Below, one piece after another: positions 47,456 to 57,057 of a stretch of DNA of 64,000 nucleotides (within the stretch, counting starts at the first letter, position 1; each line of letters begins with the position of its first letter). Position numbers and translations under genes: made by a program. The notes under the pieces were generated by a model. It was not told the origin of the DNA. It saw only the letters and a program-made list of their open reading frames with translations, and searched no databases. This stretch comes from Eurosta solidaginis (taxonomy: Eukaryota; Arthropoda; Insecta; Diptera; Tephritidae), in the NCBI RefSeq assembly GCF_040869045.1, contig NC_090321.1, positions 30,501,426-30,565,425 on the forward strand, in the 5' to 3' direction.

Positions 47456-47924
47456 GGCGATAGATGGGAAAATTGAATCGTGAGTGAGGTGCACTGGTAA
47501 GAGCAAAGAATTAAATTATAAAAAAATTTGGTGCACCCGGCTATTGGGAAGAATTTTTTTACATTTAGATTGATTTTATAATAAAATTAATACAACCGAG
47601 CTCTGGAGAAATTTAGTTTAAAAATAAGATTTTTATGTAAATAAAACGAGAACTAGTTTGGCTTGTGTTTTCCTCTAAGGTTTTTCGTTAAAACAATTAT
47701 TTATATAAGGCTTTTTGTTAAAATGAAAATGTGTGTGACTTTATACTTTACCACACCCTAAAATTAAAGATTTTACAACGATTTCGCCACATTCGTGAAT
47801 TGCCGAATTATTTGTAAGCCAATTGAAACTACAAAAATTTGGTCCATTTCTTTGAGATTTGGTCCTTTTTTTTGATGAATTTTGGTCCCAAAGGAAAACA
47901 TGGTGTGGCAACCATAATTCTATA

Positions 47925-48360
47925 AGCTTTTGAAAATTTGTTCAATTATACGGATTTGCATGTATAACAAAAGGCTGCTTTACTTTTCCCTACGCTTTGG
48001 TATGTGTTGTTATACTTTGACATACAATAAGTCTATGGATTTGTAAAAAAAACTGAAAATTGTAAATTAAATTGAATTTTGTTATGCCAACACATGCAGT
48101 TTAGGTATGCTAAATGATTTTTAATTTTTTCTTGATTTGTTTGAAAATTGAGTTGACAGTTTGGCAGAGATTATAAGGATATAAGTTTAATGTTGTTGTT
48201 TTTGTTTACTAATATCGTTTCAAAGAAAATTTGTAACTAATTTATGAGAGTATTTGTTTATTTAGTTTATGTTGAGAAAAGTTATGGGAAAAGAATTCCC
48301 AGAACTTTAAATGTAATTGAATTGAGATATGAAATGCAAAAGGAATAGGGCAATTAAATC
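47925..48360. other. Unassigned AT-rich sequence
   Basis: No feature recognised. Confidence 0.3.
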
Positions 48361-48400
48361 TCTTTGATCCGCCCTAAGTTGGGCGCTCACATGTAAGGAC
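48361..48400 (-). other. Possible LTR-retrotransposon primer-binding-site remnant
   Basis: On the minus strand CTTACATGTGAGCGCCCAAC then TTAGGGCGG resembles the junction of an LTR end (..ACA) and a TGGCGCCCAACGTGGGGC-type primer-binding site. No neighbouring LTR pair or pol sequence was confirmed, so this is tentative. Confidence 0.25.
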
Positions 48401-48639
48401 TATGTTGAATGATATTCTGAACTTAATATATATGTTTCACATACGCACGTACATATATACTAGTAATGCTTAACTCCCCTTCCCCCTACTGAAATGTGGA
48501 ATAAATCAAAATCATACTTGACGTTAAACATTAAAGAAGTTTGGGTTATCTTTTCCTGCTTAGCACGACCTGATTCAAATTTGTCACAAAAACTCTAAAC
48601 TTGCTGATATGGAAAATAACAATATTGGCAATTTATTCT

Positions 48640-48878
48640 ATGTATGTAAGACTACGAGGATCAGGAGATCGAAGCTATTGCAGAGCGACGCGCCAATAAC
48701 TGGAAAGTCGGTTTTCGTATACCGCAATATTTGTGTATTGAGACTCGGCTAATGAGTTTGTAGACCGCGTAAGGTTTGGCTTCTTATGCTATTCTACACT
48801 CTATGGCTGAGATCCTTTATGCCGAATATCTTCATAGTGCTTACGGAGCTGTTCTCTTATTTGCCTTGGAGGCATGTT
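48640..48878 (-). pseudogene. LINE C-terminal remnant
   Basis: The minus strand at about 48870-48805 reads RQIREQLRKHYEDIRHKGSQ. This parallels the RNLRSHLSMHYEESRYLRIP segment of the LINE tail at 61.4-62.1 kb. The remainder is diverged. It ends beside a T run and repeat D. Confidence 0.55.
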
Positions 48879-48879
48879 G

Positions 48880-49015
48880 TTGCTGTTTTTTTTTTTTTTT
48901 TGTAACGAAAAGGACACTCCGCGAAATTTAATAAGAGTGTTATCGATGTTGATGGTCTTTGATTACTGGCTAGCCGGAGATTTGAGGTGAAGTAAGGTAT
49001 TAGAACGGTTTGCCA
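48880..49015 (+). repeat. Dispersed repeat D, partial, with 16-T run
   Basis: TGTTGTTGCTG then T16 (48886-48901), then GTAACGAAAAGGACACTCCG, GTGTTATCGATGTTGATGG and TCTTTGATTACTGG. This is the (TTG)n-side end of D, with a long T run in place of the usual TTGTTG. Confidence 0.55.
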
Positions 49016-49079
49016 TGTATTCGCTACTGACAATGGGAACGATGTCGGGCATTATGACTATCCTTGGTTCGCAGTACAA

Positions 49080-49340
49080 CACTTGCCAGTATTTATTTCA
49101 CAGGAATGACAAAGAAGAACACTGACAAATTAGAAACTTTCTCCCGGCAATGGAATTCCTCATCGCCAAGGCATTGTAGCATCTGTATTCCGCCTGGGCC
49201 TCGGCCTTTGCGGGTATAGCCTTGTGATTGCTTCTTTAACCTCTGTGACGCTGATGGTAATGGAAGGCGCATCTTGTTTATGTTTAAGTGAGCTTGCTGT
49301 CTGGGAAGAACGGATTATATACTGTTCCATCGAACCGATG
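49080..49340 (-). pseudogene. LINE RT amino-terminal region remnant
   Basis: On the minus strand, ISVTEVKEAITRLYPQ and, one frame over, KGRGPGGIQML correspond to the segment before LINE reverse-transcriptase motif 1 (I..EEV..AI..LK..KAPGPDGI). One frame shift separates them. No palm motifs are present nearby. Confidence 0.5.
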
Positions 49341-50176
49341 TCGAAGCAAAAATAAAAAGAAGGATAGACAAAAGTTACTAAAGCAGTTCATAGCGCTTGG
49401 AACCGCATGGAACCTGAGTGCGAAATGTAGATACGAGTATGTCAACTTTGCTCAAGTTAGCTAGTTGCTAGACGTTCATCCGTCAACTACAGATGGATAT
49501 CATACCTCTCTGAATATATTGTTAAGCGAACAATTGCTAGGGAGCACAACTGAAATTAATAATAAAAAATTATTTATTAATTTACATGGAACTTATCATC
49601 TACATAATGGTGGTCCTCATAACTCAAATACAAAATTTTTCCGGTCTCACCTTTTTTAAGGTATACATTTTGGTCCGATAAGAGACGCACTGGGGTCAAA
49701 GTTACGATTTATCTATGGAAACTCTAGAACTCATAGGGCAATCCAATCCCTTGGTTTTGGGTATCGAAATAAATTTTAATTTTTCTTCTCCCTAGGGCAG
49801 TTTTAATTTTGATCTCTGTGACCCGTTAACCGTCTCCAATGAGGAACAAAATTTGTGTGTGTTATTGTTAACCTAGACATTTTGATCTGAAGGAAAGATA
49901 CTGCAAACAATCGTTTGTTTGATTTATAAGAATCACCCTAATGTATGTACATGCATATGTATGAACGAGTATATACACATATGTTCGTATTTAATATGAC
50001 TAGTCTCTTGATTCAACCCAACTGTCATAATAATTTATTAGATGCCTTAAACTATTACAGTATTTACATATCACAACGGTACAATAGAATATTAAACAAG
50101 CGTCACTGTTTATTTATCATTCTATGGATCTTTTTTGCAAGTTTAAATTAGCTACTTTAGCAACCGATTTTATATC
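49341..50176. other. Unassigned sequence upstream of tRNA-Asn
   Basis: AT-rich. No repeat or frame I can support. The 50-bp flank of the tRNA shows no special upstream element that I can identify. Confidence 0.3.
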
Positions 50177-50196
50177 GCCTCCGTGGCGCAATTGGC

Positions 50197-50233
<37 letters not shown>

Positions 50234-50250
50234 GAGCCCACCCGGGGGCG
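50177..50250 (+). tRNA. tRNA-Asn (anticodon GUU)
   Basis: A 74-nt cloverleaf. The acceptor GCCTCCG pairs with CGGGGGC (one G-U pair), and the discriminator base is G. The anticodon stem TTCGG/CCGAA encloses loop CTGTTAA, with GTT at 50211-50213. The T arm is TGGTGG/TTCGAGC/CCACC-like and the D loop is AATTGGCTAGC. The internal promoters are intact: A box TGGCGCAATTGG (50184-50195) and B box GGTTCGAGCCC (50229-50239). It decodes AAU/AAC codons in cytosolic translation. The sequence is close to the canonical insect tRNA-Asn. It has no intron and no encoded CCA, as expected for a nuclear gene. It stands alone between transposon-rich regions. Confidence 0.97.
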
Positions 50251-50258
50251 GTCCATTC

Positions 50259-50272
50259 TTTTACCATTTTTT
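50259..50272 (+). terminator. RNA polymerase III terminator (T4 then T6)
   Basis: TTTT at 50259-50262 and TTTTTT at 50267-50272 lie 9-17 bp after the tRNA 3' end. This is the normal position for Pol III termination. Confidence 0.85.
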
Positions 50273-50809
50273 ATTGATTGTTTATATTTTTTCTCTTTAA
50301 ATAACCGTTTGGACGGTTAAGCGCCAATTAAGTAAGTAAGTAAATAAATCTTATTTTGTTTGGCTTAGTGTCATTCCTCTTGAGGCTTAGAAAGGAAACT
50401 GCAAATAAGGTAGGGGCTCCAAATGAGACCCCACAAAACTTGCGGAACAAATCTAAGGAACCAAACTTTTTCTTTTTCCTACCTCACGTTATTAATTCAA
50501 TAACTTATTAATAAAAACAAATTGCGCAATTATCGGAGAAAATCAGCAAAACTTACAAAAAAGTTTAACAAAACGACATATTTGTAAACATTGAAAGTAA
50601 TTCGAATGTAAAAAGTACAAACAAGTGGGATGGGGTGTTTGAAAGATAAAAGCAGATGTACACACAAATTGCTAACATAATAACATATAAATCCATAATC
50701 GAGCTAGCAATTATTTATCAACTTTGACCTATTAAGGCTACACACAAAAAGAAAAAAATAAACAACAAAAATCAACAAACTGACTAATGAATTATAAAAC
50801 GAAATCAAA
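50273..50809. other. Unassigned AT-rich sequence
   Basis: No feature recognised between the tRNA and family B. Confidence 0.3.
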
Positions 50810-52097
50810 ACAAGTAAGGACGGGACTGCCTTGGGCTGTGCCGAAGATTTCATACCTTTCATGATTGGGGCTGAACAATAATCTTATCCCGTTCGTAATA
50901 TACAAATAATCGGATGTATAAGATAAGAAATATATAGTGAACAGATGTACATACCTAAACGATTTTAAGATAAATATCAAATAATGGCAAAAAACCCCCT
51001 TATCTGAACGATCGGTTGTATGGGATATATATTATATATAACTCCGATCAAAATGATTTTTACAGAAAATCTTCTATAATATATTAGAATATATATCACC
51101 GAGTTTCACGTTTTTATATTGGAAACTATGGGAGAAATGGCCAAAAATGTTTCCATCTGAACGATCGGTTGTATGGGATAGGTATATAGCATATACTATA
51201 TACTATATACATATAGCTCCGATCAAAGTGATTTTTTCAGGAAATGTTTTATGATTTATTAGAATAAATATCACCAAGTTTAAAGTTTTTATATTGGAAA
51301 TTAAGAGAGAAATGGCTTAAAAATCGTTCTATCTGAACGATCGGTTGTATGGGATATATTCTATATAGATCAAATCGAAATGATTTTTTCATGAAATCTT
51401 CTATGATATATTAGAATAAATATCACCAAATTTAACGTTTTTATATCGGAAATTAAGGGAGAAATTGCCAAAATTCTTTTTATCTGAACGATCGGTTGTA
51501 TGGGATATATACTATATATAGCTCCGATCAAAGTGATTTTTTCAAAAAATCTTCGATGATATATTAAAATATATATCACCCAGTTTCAGGTTTCTACTTT
51601 CTAAATTAAGGGAGAAATGGCCAAAAATATTTTTATCTGAACAATCGGTTGTATGGGATATAACTATATATAGCTCCGATCAAAGTGATTTTTTTAGGAT
51701 ATCTTATATGATATATTAGAATATATATCACCGAGTTTAACGTTTATACTTTCTAAATTGCAGCAGGAATGACCAAAATCCTCTTATCTGAACGATCGGT
51801 TTTATGGGAGATATATGTTATAGTGGTCTGATCCTACCGTATCCGACAAATGTCTAATATAATACAAAAATACATCCTTGTGCCAAATTTCATTGATATA
51901 TCTCAAAATTTGAGGGACTAGTTTGCGTTCAAACAGACAGACGGATGGACAGACGGACGGTCATGGCTATATCAACTCAGTTCGTCGCCCTGATCAATTC
52001 GATATACTTAATGGTGAGTCTATCTTCTATATTTCTCAACGTTACAAACATCGGAACCAAAGTTAATATACCATTTCATATTCATGAAAGGTATAAA
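50810..52097 (-). mobile_element. Helentron/DINE-like element, family B copy 3 (fullest)
   Basis: The CTTACTTGT end lies at 50810, with a CTTGGGC-TGT-GCCGAAG stem-loop next. A 13-bp ATACCTTTCATGA is at 50852-50864, with its inverse TCATGAAAGGTAT at the far end (52082-52094). Six units of about 152 bp start TCTGAACGATCGGTT at 51003, 51156, 51332, 51483, 51636 and 51787. The 176-bp spacing comes from an inserted TATACTATATACTATATAC tract. A GACGGACGG tract lies at about 51937-51962. Non-coding. Confidence 0.82.
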
Positions 52098-52296
52098 TAT
52101 AAACATAAAACAAAATTACTAGTAGCTGGGAAATGCCAAAAAATATCACAAATAAAGCATTACATCTACAAGTTAACACGTAGGTAAGAAAGTCCGTGCA
52201 CTAAATAAGAAAACAAATTTTGGCAAAATTTAACTTTATTCACTAATATTGTCTCTTTTGAGAGTCAAACAATCAGTCCAACGAACATTCCAATAC

Positions 52297-52941
52297 CTTT
52301 TTATACTCAGCTGAGCAGGGCTCACATAGTATATTAATTTTGTTCGCATAACGGTAATCCGTAACGGCATGAACTAATCGAGATAGATATAGACTTCTAT
52401 ATGTCAAAATGATCTGGGCGAAAAAAGAAATTCATTTAGTCATGTCCGTCCGTCCGTCCGTCTGTCCGTTAACACGATAAATTGAGTAAATTTTGAGGTA
52501 CCTTAATGAAATTTGGTATCTTAATGAAACGAAATCGGACTATAACCACGCCCACTTTTTCGACATCGAAAATTTTTAAAAACCGAAAAAGTGCGATAGT
52601 TCAATACCAAAGACGGATAAAGCGACGGAACTTGGTAGGTGGGTTGACCTTATGACGCAGAATAGAAAATTAATTTGGCAGTCGTTGAAGATATCATGAT
52701 GAAATTTGGCAGGAACTTTACTCCTATTACTATATGTGTTCTAAATAAAAATTTAAAAAATCGAATGACGAACACACCCACTTTAAAAAAAAAATTTTAA
52801 AGTCAAATTTTAACAAAAAATGTAATATCTTTACAGTATATAAGTAAATTATGTCAACATTTAACTCCAACATTTGTCTCCAAAGCTGTCAGCTGAGTAT
52901 GTAATGTACGGTTACATCCGAACTTAGCCTTATTTACTTGT
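52297..52941 (+). mobile_element. Helentron/DINE-like family A copy 5, internally deleted
   Basis: Starts TTTTTATACTCAGCTGAGC, has a GTCC tract at 52443-52468, and ends with the stem-loop region and AAGCCTTATTTACTTG-like sequence at about 52941. Most of the 130-bp and some 150-bp units are missing. Inserted in the mariner remnant. Confidence 0.75.
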
Positions 52942-53143
52942 ATGTAGAATAATTTGTCAAAGCCCTCAAAATACGCTTCAGTTTCGGCTACTACTTTTTT
53001 ATCTGACCCTAATACGATTCCACGGAGCTCGTTTTTGAGATTGTTGAAAAGGTTCTAATCGCTGTGGAGCCCGATTTAGAGAATATGGTAGATTGCGCAG
53101 TAATTGAAACTTTTTTCATTGTTATGAATGACTTGTGCCATGA

Positions 53144-53468
53144 AAGGATTGAAGGGGTTGATAAGCGCAATTCATAGCTTCCGCAACCCAATTGTCAACC
53201 TCACATACGCGAGACGAATCCTGTTATAAATTACATGTATCATGCACATATTAAAAAGGCGGGCTCTATCGACCACAAGTTCCTCATGAAACTAGTTTGT
53301 CAGGCCGCAGGGTGGCCTTTTAAGCACGAGGCGGTCGAGCTAATACCTTAATGGTGTTTATTACCGGAAGGTACCGGATCAATATCTGGCAAAAGACGAT
53401 TTACAGCGATAACACACTCCAAAACCTACGGGGAGTATCCTTATCGCTACAACAACAACAACTTTTAA
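53144..53468 (-). repeat. Dispersed repeat D, long copy in mariner
   Basis: The minus strand runs from (GTT)n GTAGCGATAAGGATACTCC, through TGTTATCGCTG, CCAGATATTGATCCGGTACC and CTCGACCGCCTCGTGC, to GTGAGGTTGACAATTGGG and GCTTATCAACCCC. It splits the mariner between QDNAPC and HKS. Confidence 0.7.
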
Positions 53469-53859
53469 CACGGTGCATTATCTTGCTGGAAGAAATAATG
53501 CGGCACAACCTTCTCTTCATAAAATATGATGCATACGTTATTTTTTGATATTTTCACGATATCAGCAATGTCACATAATTTAGTTTTACTATAGTTTCGA
53601 GAAGTACGAATGTGGTGAATCCTCGTTGTATGTACAACGGCGTTTAAATTCAGTAAACCAAAAAAATATGGCTCATTTTAGCGGAGCAGAGTCTCCATAA
53701 TGATTGATGTTGGTAGGGCGCATGCATCAGCTTTTTTTCAAAATATAATCGAACGATTGCATGTCCATCGATTGGAATCTTAATGTTCTTTGCCCAGTCC
53801 ACAGCAAGGGGAATCCTGCAAACTGTTATTTGCATGAAAGATGATGCTAGGAAAGAATT

Positions 53860-54060
53860 TTAATCGAATTCTACCTACGAAGTAGAGGAAGAAGACAGCC
53901 TTCATCCAACTGGAAGGACCAGGTGGAAAGCAATTTGAATTCCTTTGGTGTTACAATTTGGCGCCAGTCAGCACAGCGAAGAAGTGTCTGGCGCGCCTTA
54001 TTGGGCGGCCATAACCTTTTGAAAGGTAAACTTGTCAAGCCATTGCTGAACTTAAAATGA
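53860..54060 (+). pseudogene. LINE C-terminal fragment (RTE-type tail motif)
   Basis: An open + frame ending in TGA at 54058-54060 reads GRRQPSSNWKDQVESNLNSF and then GVTIWRQSAQRRSVWRALL. This matches the GRPxxRWxDDVxxDLxxLGVxxWxxxAxDRxxWRxLV tail that I associate with RTE-like and related arthropod LINEs. The frame is open here, with no upstream RT in the window. It is a 5'-truncated or fragmentary copy. Confidence 0.6.
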
Positions 54061-54926
54061 GACATGAAATGTGAAGTTTGAAGGTTCATATTTTCTAAAA
54101 ATGATATGGATTTAATCATAATGGCGCCATCTGAATGTCTAAAGACTTTTCTACCCGCGTGTAAGTTAGAAAGTTAAGCAACACAAAATAATTTTCTGTA
54201 CAAAAATCAATCAAACAAAAAAGTATTACGTCTTAATTATGGCTTCATTAGTGCGAATTGAGCAAGGAACTAAATTTACCACGCAGCCAAAAGCTGGCGA
54301 AATATAGCGTTGGCAGAACCTTAACTTCAAAGACACCACCTACTAAACACCCCCTTCTAAGTCTACACAAAATTGTATAGCAAAAGTTGGAATACGCAAT
54401 TCCAAAACGTTATTGCTTATAAGTTTTTTTAAGGCACAAAAGAGCCATAACACAGACAAGCAGAACAGCTGTACGAATAGTGAAAGTATTATACAATTTA
54501 ATAGCAAAAAGAAAAACAAAAACACTTACAGAACTGATTACGCACACAACAGGCAAAAAAAGAAATACAAATCAGCAACAAAATTTTTGGACAACCATAA
54601 ACAATAATGAGTTTCTATCGTCACAGACGGCTTGCCAACAAAATTTGCTAAGTACAAAGCGTAAGCGAAAACTTAGGAAAATTAGTAAAAAGCGAAAAGT
54701 TTTTTATGCACAGTTTGTAAGAAAATTTGCTGAGTGGTTCATACTGGAGCTTTAGTTTCTTTGTTAAAATAGGTTGAAAGAAAAGTTTATGCTTTTTATC
54801 AGGCTTTCAAGCAGCGAAAAATAGAAACATTTTGTTAATAATGTAATTTTGTTAGTGGTGGCATGATGCTGATATCGATAGCGATTGCGCACCGAAAGAA
54901 GTGGGTCCCGGAAGATGCATGAGCAA
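54061..54926. other. Unassigned sequence between LINE tail and family A copy 6
   Basis: AT-rich. The Lys/Asn/Thr-rich frames at 54413-54755 follow A-rich composition and are not supported as genes. Confidence 0.35.
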
Positions 54927-55027
54927 ACAAGTAAGGAAGGCTAAGTTCGGGTGTAACCGAACATTACATACTCAGCTGAGAGTTTTGGAGACAAAATAAG
55001 GGAAAATAACCATGTAGGAAAATGAAC

Positions 55028-57057
55028 TTTAATGCGGAATAATTTAAACAGAGCAAGAAAAGAGTTTTATGGAAGCCAGATAGAACAAAATATCGAATCT
55101 AGTGCTAAAACATGGAGAGTTCTTAATCAGATTATATATGGGCAAAAGGATGCATCGTCTCTGGAAATCTCACAAATAGAATACAATGATAAAGTCTTAA
55201 CAAAACATTCTGAAATAGCCGATACTTTTAATAACTATTTTATAAACATTTCAAACACTGCGGAAAACTTTGAGTACTCCCCAGAGCCCGTGGCTGAAAT
55301 ACCTCATCGTTTTGATGTGAGTCACTGCAATATCGATGAAGTAAGCCGTGCATATTGCAGCCCTAACCCAAGGTCGGCCAACGGGCCCGATGAAATTTCT
55401 TGTCGAATTTTATAAATCGATGTTTCTAGAGTGGTTAGTATCCAGATGAATTGAAAATCGGGTCTGTAATTCCAATTCACAAATCTGGAAGCAAGGCGGT
55501 TTGCTCAAACTACAGGCCAATAACAAAATTGAGTGCAATCGATAAGGTTTTCGAAAGCATTTTGCTGAACCGACTCAAACATTTTATTAAAATTAACAAT
55601 ATAATAAGCGATAATCAGTTTGGATTTACCGAAAACTCGAGCACATTATCTGCCAGCATCAGTTGCACAGAATTTTTATACGAAATCTTAGATAAGAAAA
55701 AATATGTTGCAATGCTCTAAATAGATCTCAGCAAAGCGTTTGACTCAGTAAATATCTATATTATGATCCAAAAGCTTAAGGAGTTGGGAGTTAATGGCAT
55801 TGCTATTAACCTCTTCGAAAGCTTTTTAACTAATAGAAAACAATTTTTCCCAATCAAAGATATAAAAAGCTCAATTAAAAATGTTAAATCTGGCGTTCCA
55901 CAAGGATCGAAGTTAGCTGCCACATTATTTTTATTATATATAAACAACATATTTAAACTTGACTTGAATGGAATTCCGCAATTCTATGCCGATGACGGGA
56001 CCTTTTTGTATGCTACTGATAACCTCGATGACTTCTTGGCTAATATGCAAAGAGATCTTAAGTTAATTTCACAATAGTTTCAGCATAATTTATTAAAAAT
56101 TTATGTATCTAAAACTAATATTCAACAATTATAAAAATATACCCAGTTTGAATGATTTGAAGGGAATTTATCTGGAGCGCAGCTTTATTTCGAGAGTCGG
56201 CAATTTAAAGTACCTCGGAATTTGGTTTGATGCCAATTTAAACGGGCGAGAATATATAAACAAATTAAAAATTAAATTAATACCACTAAATTTTTGCTAT
56301 TTATAGAAATCGAAAACTTATTCCACAAAAACACAAGTGGCTTCTGTACAACGCCTTGGTCATGTCATATATTAATTATTTAAATTCAATTTGGAAAAAT
56401 TGTTCCGAACAGCTAACAAATGAAATACAAAGAATTCAAAATAAAATAATAAAAAACATTTTAAATCTGCCGCTAAGGACAGCAAGTGAACTGCTATACC
56501 AAGATAGGCTTGATGTACGCAAGAACTCCATCCTTCAAACTTTAATATTATTTTATAAAATTAAAAATAACTTAATAAAGCATAATTTAGACATTCCAGA
56601 AGAACCAACCCCAGAATATACACTTCGAGTTGGAATAAATATCAAACCACGTATCTTTCGAACGGAAAGATGTGCAAAATCACTAAGAAATTGTGGTGTT
56701 AAACTTATCAACAAACTTCCAGTTGAAGTAAAAATGCAAGAAATGTGCAGTGCTTTAAATTCGAGGTCAAACGGCTACTTCTTACAAATTTTGATTTTAA
56801 TATCTAGATGCAAAGTACGTTCTACACTATATTTTTAATTATACTCATATAATATTAAATTATTAAGCTAAATTTTAGTTTTAATTAAATTTTAATTATT
56901 ATTATTTCCTTACTGTTGTCTTTCATTCTAACCTCTCATAACAATTGATAACAAATAGAGTAAAACAGAAATAAGCTATTTTCTCTCGCGAAAACTTCGC
57001 TTTTTTTGAGAAATCTTGTAATAATTTTAAACTTTGATGTCAATAAAGACAAAAAAA
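55028..57057 (+). mobile_element. 5'-truncated LINE (CR1/jockey group) inserted in family A
   Basis: The 5' boundary joins AAAATGAAC of the host element directly to RT-coding sequence, so the endonuclease part is missing. The 3' end has AATAAA (57042-57047) followed by GAC and A7. The host sequence TGAACCTAGGG is interrupted between TGAAC and CCTAGGG. Only about 3 bp could be duplicated. No long target duplication is visible. Confidence 0.8.
55032..56838 (+). pseudogene. LINE reverse transcriptase (broken)
   Basis: Successive + frames give the RT in order. GPDEISCRIL lies at about 55400. IGSVIPIHKSGSK and NYRPITKLSAIDKVFES follow, then DNQFGF, then IDLSKAFDSVN at 55721-55755 (motif A). GVPQGSKLAATLFLLYINNI lies at about 55895-55955, and QFYADDGTFLYA with an intact YADD at 55985-55996. 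The thumb/tail includes KYLGIWFDANL, QRIQNKIIKNILNLPLRTAS and LINKLPVEVK. Breaks are an in-frame TAA at 55718-55720 just before motif A, a frame change between 55415 and 55451, one near 56077-56103, and another near 56306-56356. The catalytic core residues remain. There is no endonuclease domain. It resembles CR1/jockey-superfamily LINEs; the exact clade is uncertain. Confidence 0.85.

Larger units (their letters stand above)
45404..47916. mobile_element. hAT-like non-autonomous element with 8-bp target duplication
   Basis: Ends are TACGGTTGCCAC at 45404 and GTGGCAACCATA at 47905-47916, a 12-bp terminal inverted repeat with one mismatch. Identical 8-bp ATTCTATA flanks both sides (45396-45403 and 47917-47924). 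Just inside the ends, TTTGGGCCAAAA and TTTTGGTCCCAAA are also inverted. An 8-bp duplication with a GGTTGCCA-type end is the hallmark of hAT elements. The 2.5-kb body has no transposase frame and contains three nested inverted-repeat elements, so the original element was shorter. P-type elements also make 8-bp duplications. Confidence 0.78.
52190..53760 (-). pseudogene. mariner transposase remnant, interrupted twice
   Basis: Minus-strand fragments appear in transposase order. WFTEFKRR near 53660 and LCDIADIVKIS near 53570 are N-terminal helix-turn-helix-type segments. FFQQDNAPC lies near 53480 (second catalytic Asp region), followed by HKSFITMKK near 53130. PYS..AP and SD-stop-NLF near 53070 are a broken PYSPDLAPSD, the third-Asp region. 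ETEAYFEGFDKLFY lies near 52970. D34D mariner elements have these motifs in this order. The copy is split by a family A fragment (52297-52941) and a D repeat (53144-53468). It has frameshifts and appears to lack the middle of the catalytic domain. It is inactive. Confidence 0.72.

Noticed and set aside
53009..53191. 60-codon minus-strand frame as a separate gene
   Set aside because: It is one out-of-frame slice of the mariner remnant.
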